This document shows positions 1 through 7,432 of a stretch of 39,662 bases of DNA, piece after piece. The position numbers and the translations under genes are program-made. The stretch comes from an uncultured Collinsella sp. (GTDB taxonomy: Bacteria; Actinomycetota; Coriobacteriia; Coriobacteriales; Coriobacteriaceae). Each line of letters begins with the position of its first letter. The stretch's first letter is position 1. The notes beneath the pieces were generated by a model. It was not told the origin of the DNA and did no database searches. It was given only the letters and a program-made list of their open reading frames with translations. Where the stretch lies: NCBI GenBank assembly GCA_900541025.1, contig UQIL01000024.1, positions 1-39,662 of the forward strand, given 5' to 3'.

Positions 1-161
1 GAGCGGGGGCTCCTGTCGTTTCCGTGCCCTCGGATTGGGTCATAGTGTCTGTCGTTTCCAAGACATCGGCGTTGCCTTGCTTCGGGAATGCGGCAGATAG
101 GGACGTTCCTTTTCTGTCGGCAGTTTGGGACACTCCTTACGGGACACCCCCTCCACAGCGC
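1..161. other. Intergenic stretch with one copy of a 39 bp repeat
   Basis: No gene is supported here. The short decamer TGTCGTTTCC occurs twice (near 16 and 51). Positions 100-138 hold a 39 bp sequence that recurs with three mismatches at 1611-1649, on the other side of the neighbouring ATPase gene. The stretch is the 3' flank of that minus-strand gene. Confidence 0.5.
100..138 (+). repeat. 39 bp direct repeat, copy 1
   Basis: It begins GGGACGTTCCTT and ends GACACTCCTT. The second copy at 1611-1649 is in the same orientation with 36 of 39 identical positions. The two copies bracket the ATPase gene and its tandem-repeat leader. Neither copy overlaps a gene. Confidence 0.75.
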
Positions 162-1463
162 CTATGCCAGCTTGTCGATTTGCCCAATCTCCCAGAGCGG
201 AATGTTGACGAGCGTGCCCTCGTCTCTATATGCCGCTAACGATGTTCTCACGCAGCGCTCGAGCTTGAACTTCTCGCAGGCAATCCTCAGGCTCTTTGTT
301 TTGAGGTTCTCTGCCGCCTTGACCTCGAGCGGAAGCACGGTCCCCGCATGGTCGATGGCAAAGTCAGTCTCTGCATTGCCGGAGGAGGATGACCAATACG
401 CGGGAGTTTTGCCTTGGAGCAAAAGCTCCTGTGCGACGTATTGCTCGGTCAGCGAGCCTTTGAACTCCGTAAAAACAGCGGGCCCGTTCAGAACAATGGC
501 CGGCGAGAGGCCAGAGAGTGCTCCGAGGATGCCGGTGTCGATGCAGAACAGCTTGAAGCCCGAGAGATCCTCGTAGCTTGTGAGCGGTGCTCTTAGGGCG
601 GAAACACGTGGTACCTTATGAACGATTCCATAGTCCATGAGCCACTGGAGGCTTTCCTCAAAATCGCGTGCGCGCGCCCCGGGACGAAGCGCGCCGTAGA
701 CGAACTTCTTGTTTTCCTTTGCGAGCTGGCCGGGAAGGGATTTCCAAACCAGCCTCATGCGCTCGACGATGCGGGCTGGCGCATGCTTGCCAAAATCGGA
801 TTCGTAAGCTTCGATGATTTGCTGCTGGAGCCTGCGGGCTTCGATGAAATCGTGGGAGGCGGCGAAAGCGGAGACAACTTCTGGCATGCCACCGACGACG
901 AGGTATTCCTTGAGCAGGCGCTCGAGCTTTTCGGAAACGTTTGCCAGCAGGTCCATGTCTGCGGCAAGGATGGCATCTGCGAGCGGATCGCCATCGACGG
1001 CACGAACGAACTCGACAAACCCCATGGGGCGCATGGTAAGCTGGTCGATCTTGCCGACGGGGAACGACTCGTTTTCGCGTCGGAGCGCGAGCCCCATATA
1101 GGAGCCGGCTGCCATGATATGGTATTCCGGCGCCAGCTCGTTGAAGTATTTGAGCGAGGTGATGCCACGCGGTGCCTCTTGGATTTCGTCGAAGATGATG
1201 AGCGTGTCTGTCGGCGTTATGGTCTGGCCGCGCAGGAGCTCTATCTGGGAGATGATGCGTTTGGGGTCAAGGCTTCCGTCGAACAGCGAACGTGCGCCCG
1301 GTTCGAGCATAAAGTCAAAACGGATGACGTTTTGATACTGCTGGCCTGCGAATTCGTTAAGAAGCCAGGTTTTTCCCGTCTGGCGGGCCCCCTTAAGCAG
1401 GAGGGGCTTGCGGTTTGCCCTAGATTTCCAAGCGATGAGTTCGTCCATTAGCTGTCGCTGCAT
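162..1463 (-). CDS. AAA+ ATPase with DUF4143 C-terminal domain (ATPase A)
   Basis: This is a 433-residue P-loop ATPase of the AAA_14/DUF4143 type, widespread in anaerobes and of unknown cellular role. Walker A GARQTGKT is at residues 25-32 and Walker B LIIFDE at about 88-93. The C-terminal part ends in a PD-(D/E)xK-like arrangement: a conserved E (LTEQYVAQEL), then ETDF, then LEVK at roughly 370-390. I see these motifs; that they form a working nuclease site is only inference. The ATG at 1463 has AGGAGG at 1468-1473, four bases upstream, so the start is well supported. The gene stands alone, with galT convergent in direction but separated by a terminator. Upstream lie three 33 bp tandem repeats, a possible leader ORF and a hairpin, and 39 bp direct repeats flank the whole unit. 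Two other ATPases in the window (7433-8548 and 29777-30946) share the arrangement of ATPase plus upstream repeats. Confidence 0.9.
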   Translation of the reverse strand: MQRQLMDELIAWKSRANRKPLLLKGARQTGKTWLLNEFAGQQYQNVIRFDFMLEPGARSLFDGSLDPKRIISQIELLRGQTITPTDTLIIFDEIQEAPRGITSLKYFNELAPEYHIMAAGSYMGLALRRENESFPVGKIDQLTMRPMGFVEFVRAVDGDPLADAILAADMDLLANVSEKLERLLKEYLVVGGMPEVVSAFAASHDFIEARRLQQQIIEAYESDFGKHAPARIVERMRLVWKSLPGQLAKENKKFVYGALRPGARARDFEESLQWLMDYGIVHKVPRVSALRAPLTSYEDLSGFKLFCIDTGILGALSGLSPAIVLNGPAVFTEFKGSLTEQYVAQELLLQGKTPAYWSSSSGNAETDFAIDHAGTVLPLEVKAAENLKTKSLRIACEKFKLERCVRTSLAAYRDEGTLVNIPLWEIGQIDKLA

Positions 1464-1471
1464 ACTGCCTC

Positions 1472-1579
1472 CTAACGATCATGGTTAGTATAAGACCGTT
1501 TCGGTCTTTCCATCGAAAAATGTGGGAGTAAACCACGTTTTTCCATCGAATAATGTGTGAGGCAACCACGTTTTTCCAT
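1472..1579 (-). CDS. Candidate 35-codon leader ORF built from the tandem repeats
   Basis: The repeat period is 33 bp, exactly 11 codons, and each unit carries an ATG in the same frame. The reading is MEKRGCLTHYS, MEKRGLLPHFS, then MERPKRSYTNHDR. The stop TAG overlaps the AGGAGG ribosome binding site of the ATPase, eight bases before its ATG, an arrangement that could couple translation. No Shine-Dalgarno sequence precedes the first ATG, so translation is unproven. The repeats could equally be DNA sites that happen to stay open. Confidence 0.25.
   Translation of the reverse strand: MEKRGCLTHYSMEKRGLLPHFSMERPKRSYTNHDR
1492..1508 (-). promoter_or_regulatory. Hairpin next to repeat array A
   Basis: The arms AAGACCG and CGGTCTT are separated by three bases. 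The hairpin lies between the last repeat unit and the ATPase start and overlaps the possible -10 region. It could be an operator or an mRNA leader hairpin. Confidence 0.45.
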
Positions 1580-1594
1580 CGAATAATGTGGGAG
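1496..1594 (-). repeat. Tandem repeat array A, 3 x 33 bp, upstream of ATPase A
   Basis: The units are 1562-1594, 1529-1561 and 1496-1528. In the gene direction each reads CACATT(A/T)TTCGATGGAAA with a downstream ACGTGGTT in the first two. The third unit diverges into the hairpin at 1492-1508. There are no spacers, so this is not a CRISPR. The array ends about 30 bp before the ATPase start, and a possible -10 TATACT lies at 1487-1492, so the last unit covers the expected -35 region. A role as operator or iteron is inference. Confidence 0.85.
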
Positions 1595-1610
1595 TTTAGG
1601 TCGGCACCTG

Positions 1611-1649
1611 GGGACGTTCCTTCTCTGCCGGCAGTTTGGAACACTCCTT
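1611..1649 (+). repeat. 39 bp direct repeat, copy 2
   Basis: Second copy of the sequence at 100-138, same orientation, three mismatches. It contains the palindrome CTGCCGGCAG. It lies between the galT terminator and repeat array A. Confidence 0.75.
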
Positions 1650-1684
1650 GTTTTGGTGCAAATTAGCTACCCTTGCATCAGAAA

Positions 1685-1720
1685 ACGGCGCCCGTCGGCG
1701 ATGTTGCCGGCGGGCGCCGT
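1685..1720 (-). terminator. Rho-independent terminator of galKT
   Basis: A 15 bp GC-rich stem (arms 1685-1699 and 1706-1720, one mismatch pair) with a six-base loop is followed on the minus strand by GTTTTC. It is about 50 bases past the galT stop. Confidence 0.8.
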
Positions 1721-1767
1721 GGTCGTGTAGGCGCTATTTGTTAAGTGCGTGCGTTCGAGCTCGCGTG

Positions 1768-3396
1768 CTACAGCGAGTCGATAAAGCGCTGCTGGGCGGC
1801 GCGTCCTGCCTCGTCCCATTTAAAGACGCCGGCGTTGTCGAGCACGTGGCCAAACACCACGCCCACCTCCTCGTGCAGGATATCGATGGCGTTGTCGGTC
1901 GTAAGTTCATCGGCGCGGCGTGCAAAGACATCCTCGGCCCATGCGGCGTGGCTGCGGCAAAGGTCGTCGCCCTCGAGTGCGGCGCCAAGGTCGTAGCTTG
2001 CGTCGACCTTGGCGGCCAGCAGGTGCTCGCGGACGGCGCCGAGCTCGGGAACCAGGCGTGGCGGCAAAATGGCCAGGCCCATGACCTCGATCAGGCCGAT
2101 GTTCTCCTTCTTAATGTGGTGGTACTCGGCATGCGGGTGGAATACGCCCAGCGGATGCTCGTCAGTCGTGATGTTGCAGCGAAGCGCCAGGTAGGCCTCG
2201 TAGATTTCGCCGCCGGCATTGCCGCGGGAGTCGACGCGGCGGATGACGGGCGTCACGGTGTTGTGCGCCACGCCGTCGGCCGTGTGCGCGATGACGCCCA
2301 CGGACTCGTCGGTCCACTCGCGCCAGGCAAGGATAATCTTTTCGGCGGCATCAAGCAGCTCGCCACGGTCATGCGAGCGCAGGCGCAGCACCGAGAGCGG
2401 CCACTGCAGCACGGTACCGCTAACCTGATCAAATCCGGGCACGCTAAACTGCGAGATCTCGGCGGCGTGCATCATGGGGAACTCGTGCGCGCCGCCCTGG
2501 AAGTGGTCGTGCGACAGAATCGAACCGCCCACGATGGGCAGGTCGGCATTGGAGCCTATAAAGTAGTGCGGGAACAGGTCCACAAAATCGAGCAGGCACG
2601 TCAGGCCCTTGCGGTCAACGTGCATAGGGCGATGCTCGGAGCTCATGGCAATGCAGTGCTCGTTAAAGTACGCGTACGGGCTGTATTGGAAGCCCCAGCG
2701 CTCGCCGTCGAGCTTAATGGGGATAACGCGCAGATTCTGGCGGGCGGGATGGGCGCCGCCGTCGGCTGCAGCCGAACGCCCGGGGTAGCCCTCGTTTTCG
2801 ATGCAGAGCTGGCAAGCGGGATACTTTTCGCCCGTGTTCTTGGCGGCACCGGCGGCAGCGATATCGCGCGGGTCCTTTTCGGGCTTTGACAGGTTGATGG
2901 TAATCTCGAGGTCACCCCAGTTGGTGGGGGTGCTCCATTTGATATTGCGCGCGATGGCGGCGCGGCGCACGTAGCCGGCGTCGCAGCACAGACCGTAGAA
3001 CCAGTCGGTCGCGGCGCGGGGCTCGTTGACGCCCATGCGGCCGTTGAACTCCTCGTTTACAACCGAAGGCCTGGGCATCAGCACGCCCATAACGCGCATG
3101 GCGATACGATCACGGCCCGAGGTCGTATCCTCGGCGGCGCCATTGGCAACGGCGGCCTCCGAAAGCACGGCAAGCGTGCCCTCAAGGTCAAAGTCGGGGA
3201 GCGTATCGGGATGCAAGAGCGAGAGCTTCTCGGTCTGGAGCGCCCAAGTCATGTCGAGCGCGGGGCCCGTGGCGCCGATGCACTCCAGAATGGTGTTATA
3301 TGCCCAGATGCGATCGTCCTGTCCGATCATCGATCGGTGAATGGCGTACTCGATCAGGTTCTGCGCGGCGTCGCGCACGTCGGTCATTACAGCCAT
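1768..3396 (-). CDS. galT: UDP-glucose--hexose-1-phosphate uridylyltransferase, class II
   Basis: GalT exchanges UMP between UDP-glucose and galactose 1-phosphate, the second Leloir step. The 542 residues fit the larger Firmicute/Actinobacterial class II family rather than the E. coli type. Diagnostic is SHDHFQGG at about 295-302, carrying the His-x-His of the uridylylation site. A CxxC pair (CQLC) is near 196. The gene follows galK on the same strand. The ATG at 3396 lies inside the last codons of galK and has GGGGG ten bases upstream. A second in-frame ATG at 3387 overlaps the galK stop as TAATG, so the true start is one of these two. Either way translation is coupled to galK. The operon ends at the terminator at 1685-1720. 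Epimerase (galE) is not in the window. Confidence 0.93.
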   Translation of the reverse strand: MAVMTDVRDAAQNLIEYAIHRSMIGQDDRIWAYNTILECIGATGPALDMTWALQTEKLSLLHPDTLPDFDLEGTLAVLSEAAVANGAAEDTTSGRDRIAMRVMGVLMPRPSVVNEEFNGRMGVNEPRAATDWFYGLCCDAGYVRRAAIARNIKWSTPTNWGDLEITINLSKPEKDPRDIAAAGAAKNTGEKYPACQLCIENEGYPGRSAAADGGAHPARQNLRVIPIKLDGERWGFQYSPYAYFNEHCIAMSSEHRPMHVDRKGLTCLLDFVDLFPHYFIGSNADLPIVGGSILSHDHFQGGAHEFPMMHAAEISQFSVPGFDQVSGTVLQWPLSVLRLRSHDRGELLDAAEKIILAWREWTDESVGVIAHTADGVAHNTVTPVIRRVDSRGNAGGEIYEAYLALRCNITTDEHPLGVFHPHAEYHHIKKENIGLIEVMGLAILPPRLVPELGAVREHLLAAKVDASYDLGAALEGDDLCRSHAAWAEDVFARRADELTTDNAIDILHEEVGVVFGHVLDNAGVFKWDEAGRAAQQRFIDSL

Positions 3397-4592
3397 GCTG
3401 CGTAAGCCCCCTTATCAGAGATGGCGTAGTGGCGTGCAGAGCCCTCGCCCAGCCAGCCGTTCATCTTGGCGATGAAGGTGTCGACCAGGTCGAGCGGCAC
3501 GAACGCCTGGATGGTGCCGCCAAAGCCGCCGCCGTGGATGCGGACGGCGCCGCGGCCGTCGAGCACATGCTCGGCAAGAGCAAGCGCGTACATGGAAGGC
3601 TGCTCGGCACCCAGTTTGGCGACGACATTCTGCAGGTACATGGCAGAGCTGGCGCCGGACTCGCGCGTCAGGACCAGGAACTGGTCAATGTCGCCGGCGT
3701 TCAGGGCCGCCCAGCGCTTATCGACCAGACCGTTCTCGTACCAGTAGTGAACGGCACGCAGGCAGGCGCGGTCGCCCAGCTTGGCGCGCAGCTCGGGGAG
3801 CTTGGCGTCAAAATCGGCAACGTTTACCTCGCACAGGCGTGCCTTGCCAAACTCGGCGGCGACGTCTTGCATTTCGCGCGGAACGGCGGCGTAGTCATCG
3901 GTGGCGGCCACGTGGTCGGCGCCGACCTTAACGAGCACGAGCGCATAGCCGTGATCCTCAAAGTTGAGCTCGAGCTTCTGGGTCTTAGGCTGAGCCTGGT
4001 CCTCAAAGTCCATGTAGGCAAGGCCGCCCAGGCACACGGCGGCCTGGTCCATCAAGCCGCAGGGCTTGCCGTAGTAGTTGTTCTCGGTGCGCTGGCTCAT
4101 CTGCGCGAGCGCGACGGGCTCAATGGCGGGCGCGCCCCAGAGCGTCTCCATGGCGCGGCCGTATGCGGCCTCGACGGCAGCGGAGCTGGAAAGGCCGCCG
4201 CCCGAGGGGACGGAGCAGGTGAAAGCAAAATCGAAGCCGTGAGGCTCAACGCCAAGGGCTGCAATCTCGTGTGCCATGCCGCGGACGAGGCTCGCGGACG
4301 TGCCCTTCTCGGACTCCTGAACGTTTAGCGTGTCGAGCGCGATCTCAAACGTAGGATAGCCCTCGTCGGCGACGCGAATCTTGTTGGAGTCGGTTGCCAC
4401 GGCGATGCCGTCGACAGCGACATCGAGCGAGCCGGCGATAACGTGGCCGCCCTCGTGATCGGTGTGGTTGCCGCTGATCTCGGAACGGCCGGGCGCGTGA
4501 ACGTAGAGCACCTGGCGGTCGCCGATGGGGCCAAACTCCTCCTCAAACAGCTTGGTGAGTGTGGCGAATGTCTTTTCGTCGGGGGTGGTCAT
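3387..4592 (-). CDS. galK: Galactokinase
   Basis: GalK phosphorylates galactose at C1 with ATP. This is a 401-residue GHMP-family kinase. The galactose-binding signature GRSEISGNHTDHEGG is at 35-49, the GHMP ATP-binding motif PSGGGLSSSAA at about 129-139, and the third motif IHGGGFGG near 365. The usual E/GEHTDY is GNHTDHEGG here, a variant common in Gram-positives. I place the start at the ATG at 4592, preceded by AAAGGA, rather than at the upstream in-frame ATG at 4616, which lacks a binding site. It is the first gene of galK-galT and is divergent from the LacI regulator at 4930. Two copies of an 18 bp sequence (4632-4649, 4700-4717) lie in its promoter region, so LacI-type repression is likely. 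Confidence 0.95.
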   Translation of the reverse strand: MTTPDEKTFATLTKLFEEEFGPIGDRQVLYVHAPGRSEISGNHTDHEGGHVIAGSLDVAVDGIAVATDSNKIRVADEGYPTFEIALDTLNVQESEKGTSASLVRGMAHEIAALGVEPHGFDFAFTCSVPSGGGLSSSAAVEAAYGRAMETLWGAPAIEPVALAQMSQRTENNYYGKPCGLMDQAAVCLGGLAYMDFEDQAQPKTQKLELNFEDHGYALVLVKVGADHVAATDDYAAVPREMQDVAAEFGKARLCEVNVADFDAKLPELRAKLGDRACLRAVHYWYENGLVDKRWAALNAGDIDQFLVLTRESGASSAMYLQNVVAKLGAEQPSMYALALAEHVLDGRGAVRIHGGGFGGTIQAFVPLDLVDTFIAKMNGWLGEGSARHYAISDKGAYAAWL

Positions 4593-4631
4593 GGGAGTCC
4601 TTTCCTTGGCGCGCACGGGGAGTTTTGCGTC

Positions 4632-4649
4632 GTTATGAGTACGTTAACA
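4632..4649 (+). promoter_or_regulatory. Operator-like site O1 in the galK/lacI intergenic region
   Basis: The 18-mer GTTATGAGTACGTTAACA recurs exactly, in reverse orientation, at 4700-4717. Its core TGAGTACGTTAACA is an imperfect palindrome centred on CG, as is usual for LacI-family operators. Binding by the adjacent LacI protein is inference. Confidence 0.65.
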
Positions 4650-4699
4650 ACTTGAAGCGGCATGAACCAAGTGTTTGCGATACCGCACGTTACGGGCTA

Positions 4700-4717
4700 T
4701 GTTAACGTACTCATAAC
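4700..4717 (-). promoter_or_regulatory. Operator-like site O2
   Basis: Exact reverse complement of the 18-mer at 4632-4649, with about 50 bases between the copies. The pair could allow looping or cooperative binding over the galK promoter. Confidence 0.65.
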
Positions 4718-4822
4718 ACATCGCTTGTTACTTTTTGAGAATCTGGTAATCGGTAGAAATACAGCCGTGAACGGTACTGCCGTATGGACTTATAGAGCAG
4801 AAGAGTTGCGGATTGAAAAAGT

Positions 4823-4836
4823 AGAGTACGTTAACA
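4823..4836 (+). promoter_or_regulatory. Operator-like site O3 before the LacI gene
   Basis: AGAGTACGTTAACA matches the core of O1 in 13 of 14 positions. It lies about 95 bases before the GTG of the regulator, a position suited to autoregulation. The rest of the 337-base gap between galK and the regulator shows no gene. Confidence 0.6.
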
Positions 4837-4929
4837 TGCGTCCGACGATAGCGGGTCTCGGCGCGGGGTGTATTTCTGCCCGGGCCGGCATGCACGCTAT
4901 TCAAATCTCGCAAGGGTGAAGGTGATCCT

Positions 4930-5961
4930 GTGGCAAGGCGCCCGTCCAACGATACAGGTACGCGTCCGGTCTCCATGGCCGACGTCGCCCGCGCTGCTGG
5001 CGTTTCGCAGCAGACGGTTTCGCGCGTCGCCAACGGCTTGCCCAACGTTAACGAGCAGACGCGCCAGCGCGTGCAGGCCGCTATGCAAGAGCTCGGCTTT
5101 CGTCCGAGTTATGCCGGTCGCTCGCTGCGCGACGGCCGTTACCATTCGGTCGGCCTATGCATCAACGATGTCACCAAGTTTGGCAACCTCTCAATGATTG
5201 ACGGCATCGCCAGCGCTGCTCGCGAGCATAATTGCGCCATCACGCTGGTCGAGATGTCCAAGACCGAGGAATTCTCACTTGCCGAGGCCACGCGTCGTAT
5301 GGCCGCATTGCCGGTGGACGGTATCATCATCGGCATGAGCCGCATGGCGCCCGATTTTGAGACGTTTGATCCACTGCCGGGCATTGGCACGGTCATCGTT
5401 ACCATGTACGCGCATCCGCGCGTGACCACGGTCGATTCCGACCATTACGGCTGCTCGCTCTTGCTTATGAATCACCTGTTTGAGCTGGGGCATGAGCAAA
5501 TTCGCTATATCGGCGGCCCGTCGTTCTCGGTCGACGAGCAATTTCGTCGCGCCGGTTGGCAGGATGCGCTCGAGCGTAAACACATCGAGCCGGCAGAGCC
5601 GCTCGAGGGAGACTGGTCTGCCAACAGCGGTTACGAGGCCGGCAGATATCTGGCCGAGCACGACCGCACCATGACAGCGATTTACGCGGCAAACGACCAG
5701 ATGGCAAATGGCGCGATTGCTGCGCTGCGCGATAGCGGTCTGCGCGTGCCCGAGGACGTGAGCGTGGTGGGCGTCGACGATTCGCTCGATGATTTTGTCG
5801 CGCATAACGAGCTCACGACCGTGCGATTCGATCTTCATCAGCGCGGACGCGAGGTGTTTGAGCATGCGGTTCCCGAGGCGGGTACGGCGGGCAAAACCGT
5901 TGCCATTCGTATTCCCGGCCAGCTCATTATTCGACATAGCACGGCGATACCACGCTCATAG
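4930..5961 (+). CDS. LacI/GalR-family transcriptional regulator
   Basis: A 343-residue repressor. The LacI helix-turn-helix starts at about residue 16 (MADVARAAGVSQQTVSRVAN), with hinge helix to about 65, followed by a periplasmic-binding-protein-like effector domain to the C-terminus (for example the DGIIIGMSRM and GVDDSLDDF segments). The start is GTG at 4930 with AAGGTGAT upstream. The ATG at 4975 would cut off the N-terminal tail but leave the helix-turn-helix. The gene is divergent from galK, and three operator-like sites share the intergenic region, so it most likely represses galKT and itself and responds to a sugar. The effector cannot be read from sequence. Confidence 0.9.
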   Translation: MARRPSNDTGTRPVSMADVARAAGVSQQTVSRVANGLPNVNEQTRQRVQAAMQELGFRPSYAGRSLRDGRYHSVGLCINDVTKFGNLSMIDGIASAAREHNCAITLVEMSKTEEFSLAEATRRMAALPVDGIIIGMSRMAPDFETFDPLPGIGTVIVTMYAHPRVTTVDSDHYGCSLLLMNHLFELGHEQIRYIGGPSFSVDEQFRRAGWQDALERKHIEPAEPLEGDWSANSGYEAGRYLAEHDRTMTAIYAANDQMANGAIAALRDSGLRVPEDVSVVGVDDSLDDFVAHNELTTVRFDLHQRGREVFEHAVPEAGTAGKTVAIRIPGQLIIRHSTAIPRS

Positions 5962-5976
5962 TTTACGCAGGTAAAC
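5961..5976. promoter_or_regulatory. Palindrome after the LacI gene
   Basis: GTTTACGCAGGTAAAC is a perfect 6+6 palindrome with a four-base centre, starting at the last base of the LacI stop. It resembles the TAAACC-GCAGGTA motif found at 18538-18552 and 26223-26237. It may be an operator for the flavoprotein gene downstream or a small hairpin. Confidence 0.4.
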
Positions 5977-6047
5977 GGCGATTTATCGTATTTCAATAAC
6001 AATCGGTAAGGATGCCGGCAGATAACAGTTGGAATGCTGCCGAGTGC

Positions 6048-6053
6048 TATGAT
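6048..6053 (+). promoter_or_regulatory. Putative -10 of the flavodiiron gene
   Basis: TATGAT preceded by TGC gives an extended -10. A weak -35 (ACAGTT or CAGTTG) lies about 17 bases upstream. Transcription would start near 6060, about 30 bases before the ATG at 6091. Confidence 0.45.
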
Positions 6054-6090
6054 AGACGGGCTCTTTTGTCTATCTAGGAGGCTTTGCCTG

Positions 6091-7251
6091 ATGGAGATCA
6101 CCAAGGATATCCGCTACATCGGTGTCGACGACCACGACATTGACCTGTTTGAGGGCCAGTACGACGTGTCCGAGAACGGCATGGCATACAACAGCTATGT
6201 TATCTTGGGCGATAAAATCGCTGTCGCCGATTCGGTTGACGCTGGCTTTGTCGACGAATGGCTCGGCAACCTCGAGGCCGCGCTCGACGGCCGTACGCCC
6301 GACTACCTGGTTGTCCATCACATGGAGCCCGATCACTCCGCCGGTATCGCCGCCTTTATGGAGCGCTATCCCCAGGCCCAGATTGTGGCTAGCATGGGCG
6401 CCTTCCGCATGATGGTCAACTACTTTGGCACCGACTACCCCGAGCGCAAGATGGTCGTCAAAGAGGGCGATGTGCTCGACCTGGGCGGCCACAGCCTGAC
6501 CTTTATCGGCGCCCCCAACGTTCACTGGCCCGAGGTGATCTTCTCCTACGAGTCCACCGACAAGGTGCTCTTTAGTGCCGACGGCTTTGGCAAGTTTGGC
6601 GCCAACGACATCGAGGATCCGGAAGGGTGGGCTTGCGAGGCTCGCCGCTACTACTTTGGCATCGTCGGTAAGTTTGGCAAGTTCGTGCAGGCCGTCCTCA
6701 AGAAGGCCGCCGACCTGGATATCCAGATCATCTGCCCGCTCCACGGCCCCGTGCTGACCGAGAACCTGGGCTACTACCTCGACACCTATAACACCTGGTC
6801 GAGCTATCAGCCCGAGGACGAGGGCATCACGATCGCCTATGCGAGCGTGTATGGCCATCTGAAGGCTGCCGTCGAGGAGCTCGCATCTGCGCTCGAGGCT
6901 CGCGGCCAGAAGGTCTCCGTCTTTGATCTGGCTCGCGACGACATGGCCGAGGCCGTTGAGGATGCGTTCCGCTACGACCGTCTGGTGCTCGCCTCCATTA
7001 CCTATCAGGGCGAGATCTTCCCGTGCATGAGCACCTTTATCCACACGCTCGCCGAGCATGCCTACCAGAACCGTACCGTGGCGCTTGTCGAGTCCGGTTC
7101 CTGGGCGCCCGCTGCCGCCAAGGTTATGACCAAGGAGCTCGAGGGTATGAAGGACATCACCCTGACGCAGAACAAGGTGACTGTGCTGGGCTCGCTCAAC
7201 GACGCCTCGCGCGCTCAGATCGAGGCCCTCGCCGACGAGCTTTCCAAGTAG
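6091..7251 (+). CDS. fprA: A-type flavoprotein (flavodiiron oxygen/NO reductase)
   Basis: A 386-residue flavodiiron protein, expected to reduce O2 to water or NO to N2O in the cytoplasm of anaerobes, using electrons from a rubredoxin or similar donor. The N-terminal metallo-beta-lactamase domain carries the diiron ligands: HMEPDH at about 77-82, H145 in NVHWPEV, D164 in SADGFG and H218 in CPLHGP. A flavodoxin domain begins at about 246 with the FMN phosphate loop ITIAYASVYGH. There is no C-terminal rubredoxin or flavin reductase extension, so this is class A. The start at 6091 has TAGGAGG at 6075-6081. It is monocistronic, ending at the terminator at 7275-7315. The symbol is by family resemblance. 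Confidence 0.93.
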   Translation: MEITKDIRYIGVDDHDIDLFEGQYDVSENGMAYNSYVILGDKIAVADSVDAGFVDEWLGNLEAALDGRTPDYLVVHHMEPDHSAGIAAFMERYPQAQIVASMGAFRMMVNYFGTDYPERKMVVKEGDVLDLGGHSLTFIGAPNVHWPEVIFSYESTDKVLFSADGFGKFGANDIEDPEGWACEARRYYFGIVGKFGKFVQAVLKKAADLDIQIICPLHGPVLTENLGYYLDTYNTWSSYQPEDEGITIAYASVYGHLKAAVEELASALEARGQKVSVFDLARDDMAEAVEDAFRYDRLVLASITYQGEIFPCMSTFIHTLAEHAYQNRTVALVESGSWAPAAAKVMTKELEGMKDITLTQNKVTVLGSLNDASRAQIEALADELSK

Positions 7252-7274
7252 CGATACTTTCACGTTTGACGCTC

Positions 7275-7315
7275 AAACCACCACAAGGGGGGAAGGCACC
7301 TTTGTGGTGGTTTTT
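7275..7315 (+). terminator. Terminator after fprA, ACCACCACAA family
   Basis: AAACCACCACAAGG pairs with CCTTTGTGGTGGTTT (one bulged base), followed by a T run. The outer stem sequence recurs in the terminators at 8753 and 29599. Confidence 0.8.
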
Positions 7316-7318
7316 GTT

Positions 7319-7394
7319 CAAAGAACTCAAGAATGCTCAAGAAACTCAAAGGTGCTCAAAAAACTCAAAGATGCTCAAAGAAATCAAGAGCTGT
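7319..7394 (+). repeat. Tandem repeat array B, 4 x 19 bp, upstream of ATPase B
   Basis: The units are 7319-7337, 7338-7356, 7357-7375 and 7376-7394, of the form CAA(A/G)(A/G)AACTCAA(A/G)(A/G)(A/G)TGCT. The first three are nearly identical; the fourth is degraded at its end. There are no spacers. The array starts a few bases after the fprA terminator and ends about 38 bp before the ATPase start. The period is not a multiple of three, so it is not coding. Confidence 0.85.
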
Positions 7395-7432
7395 GGGGCA
7401 TAATGGAATTACGTGAGTTCAAGGGAGGCTTT

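Noticed and set aside
88..576. Plus-strand open frames at the left edge
   Set aside because: They overlap the ATPase A gene on the opposite strand, have no binding sites and no recognisable family features.
1496..1594. Possible CRISPR array
   Set aside because: Only three units, directly joined without spacers, and no cas genes. The same applies to the arrays at 7319 and 29679.
1636..2889. 417-codon open frame on the plus strand
   Set aside because: Antisense to galT, low-complexity Val/Ala/Gly composition and no binding site.
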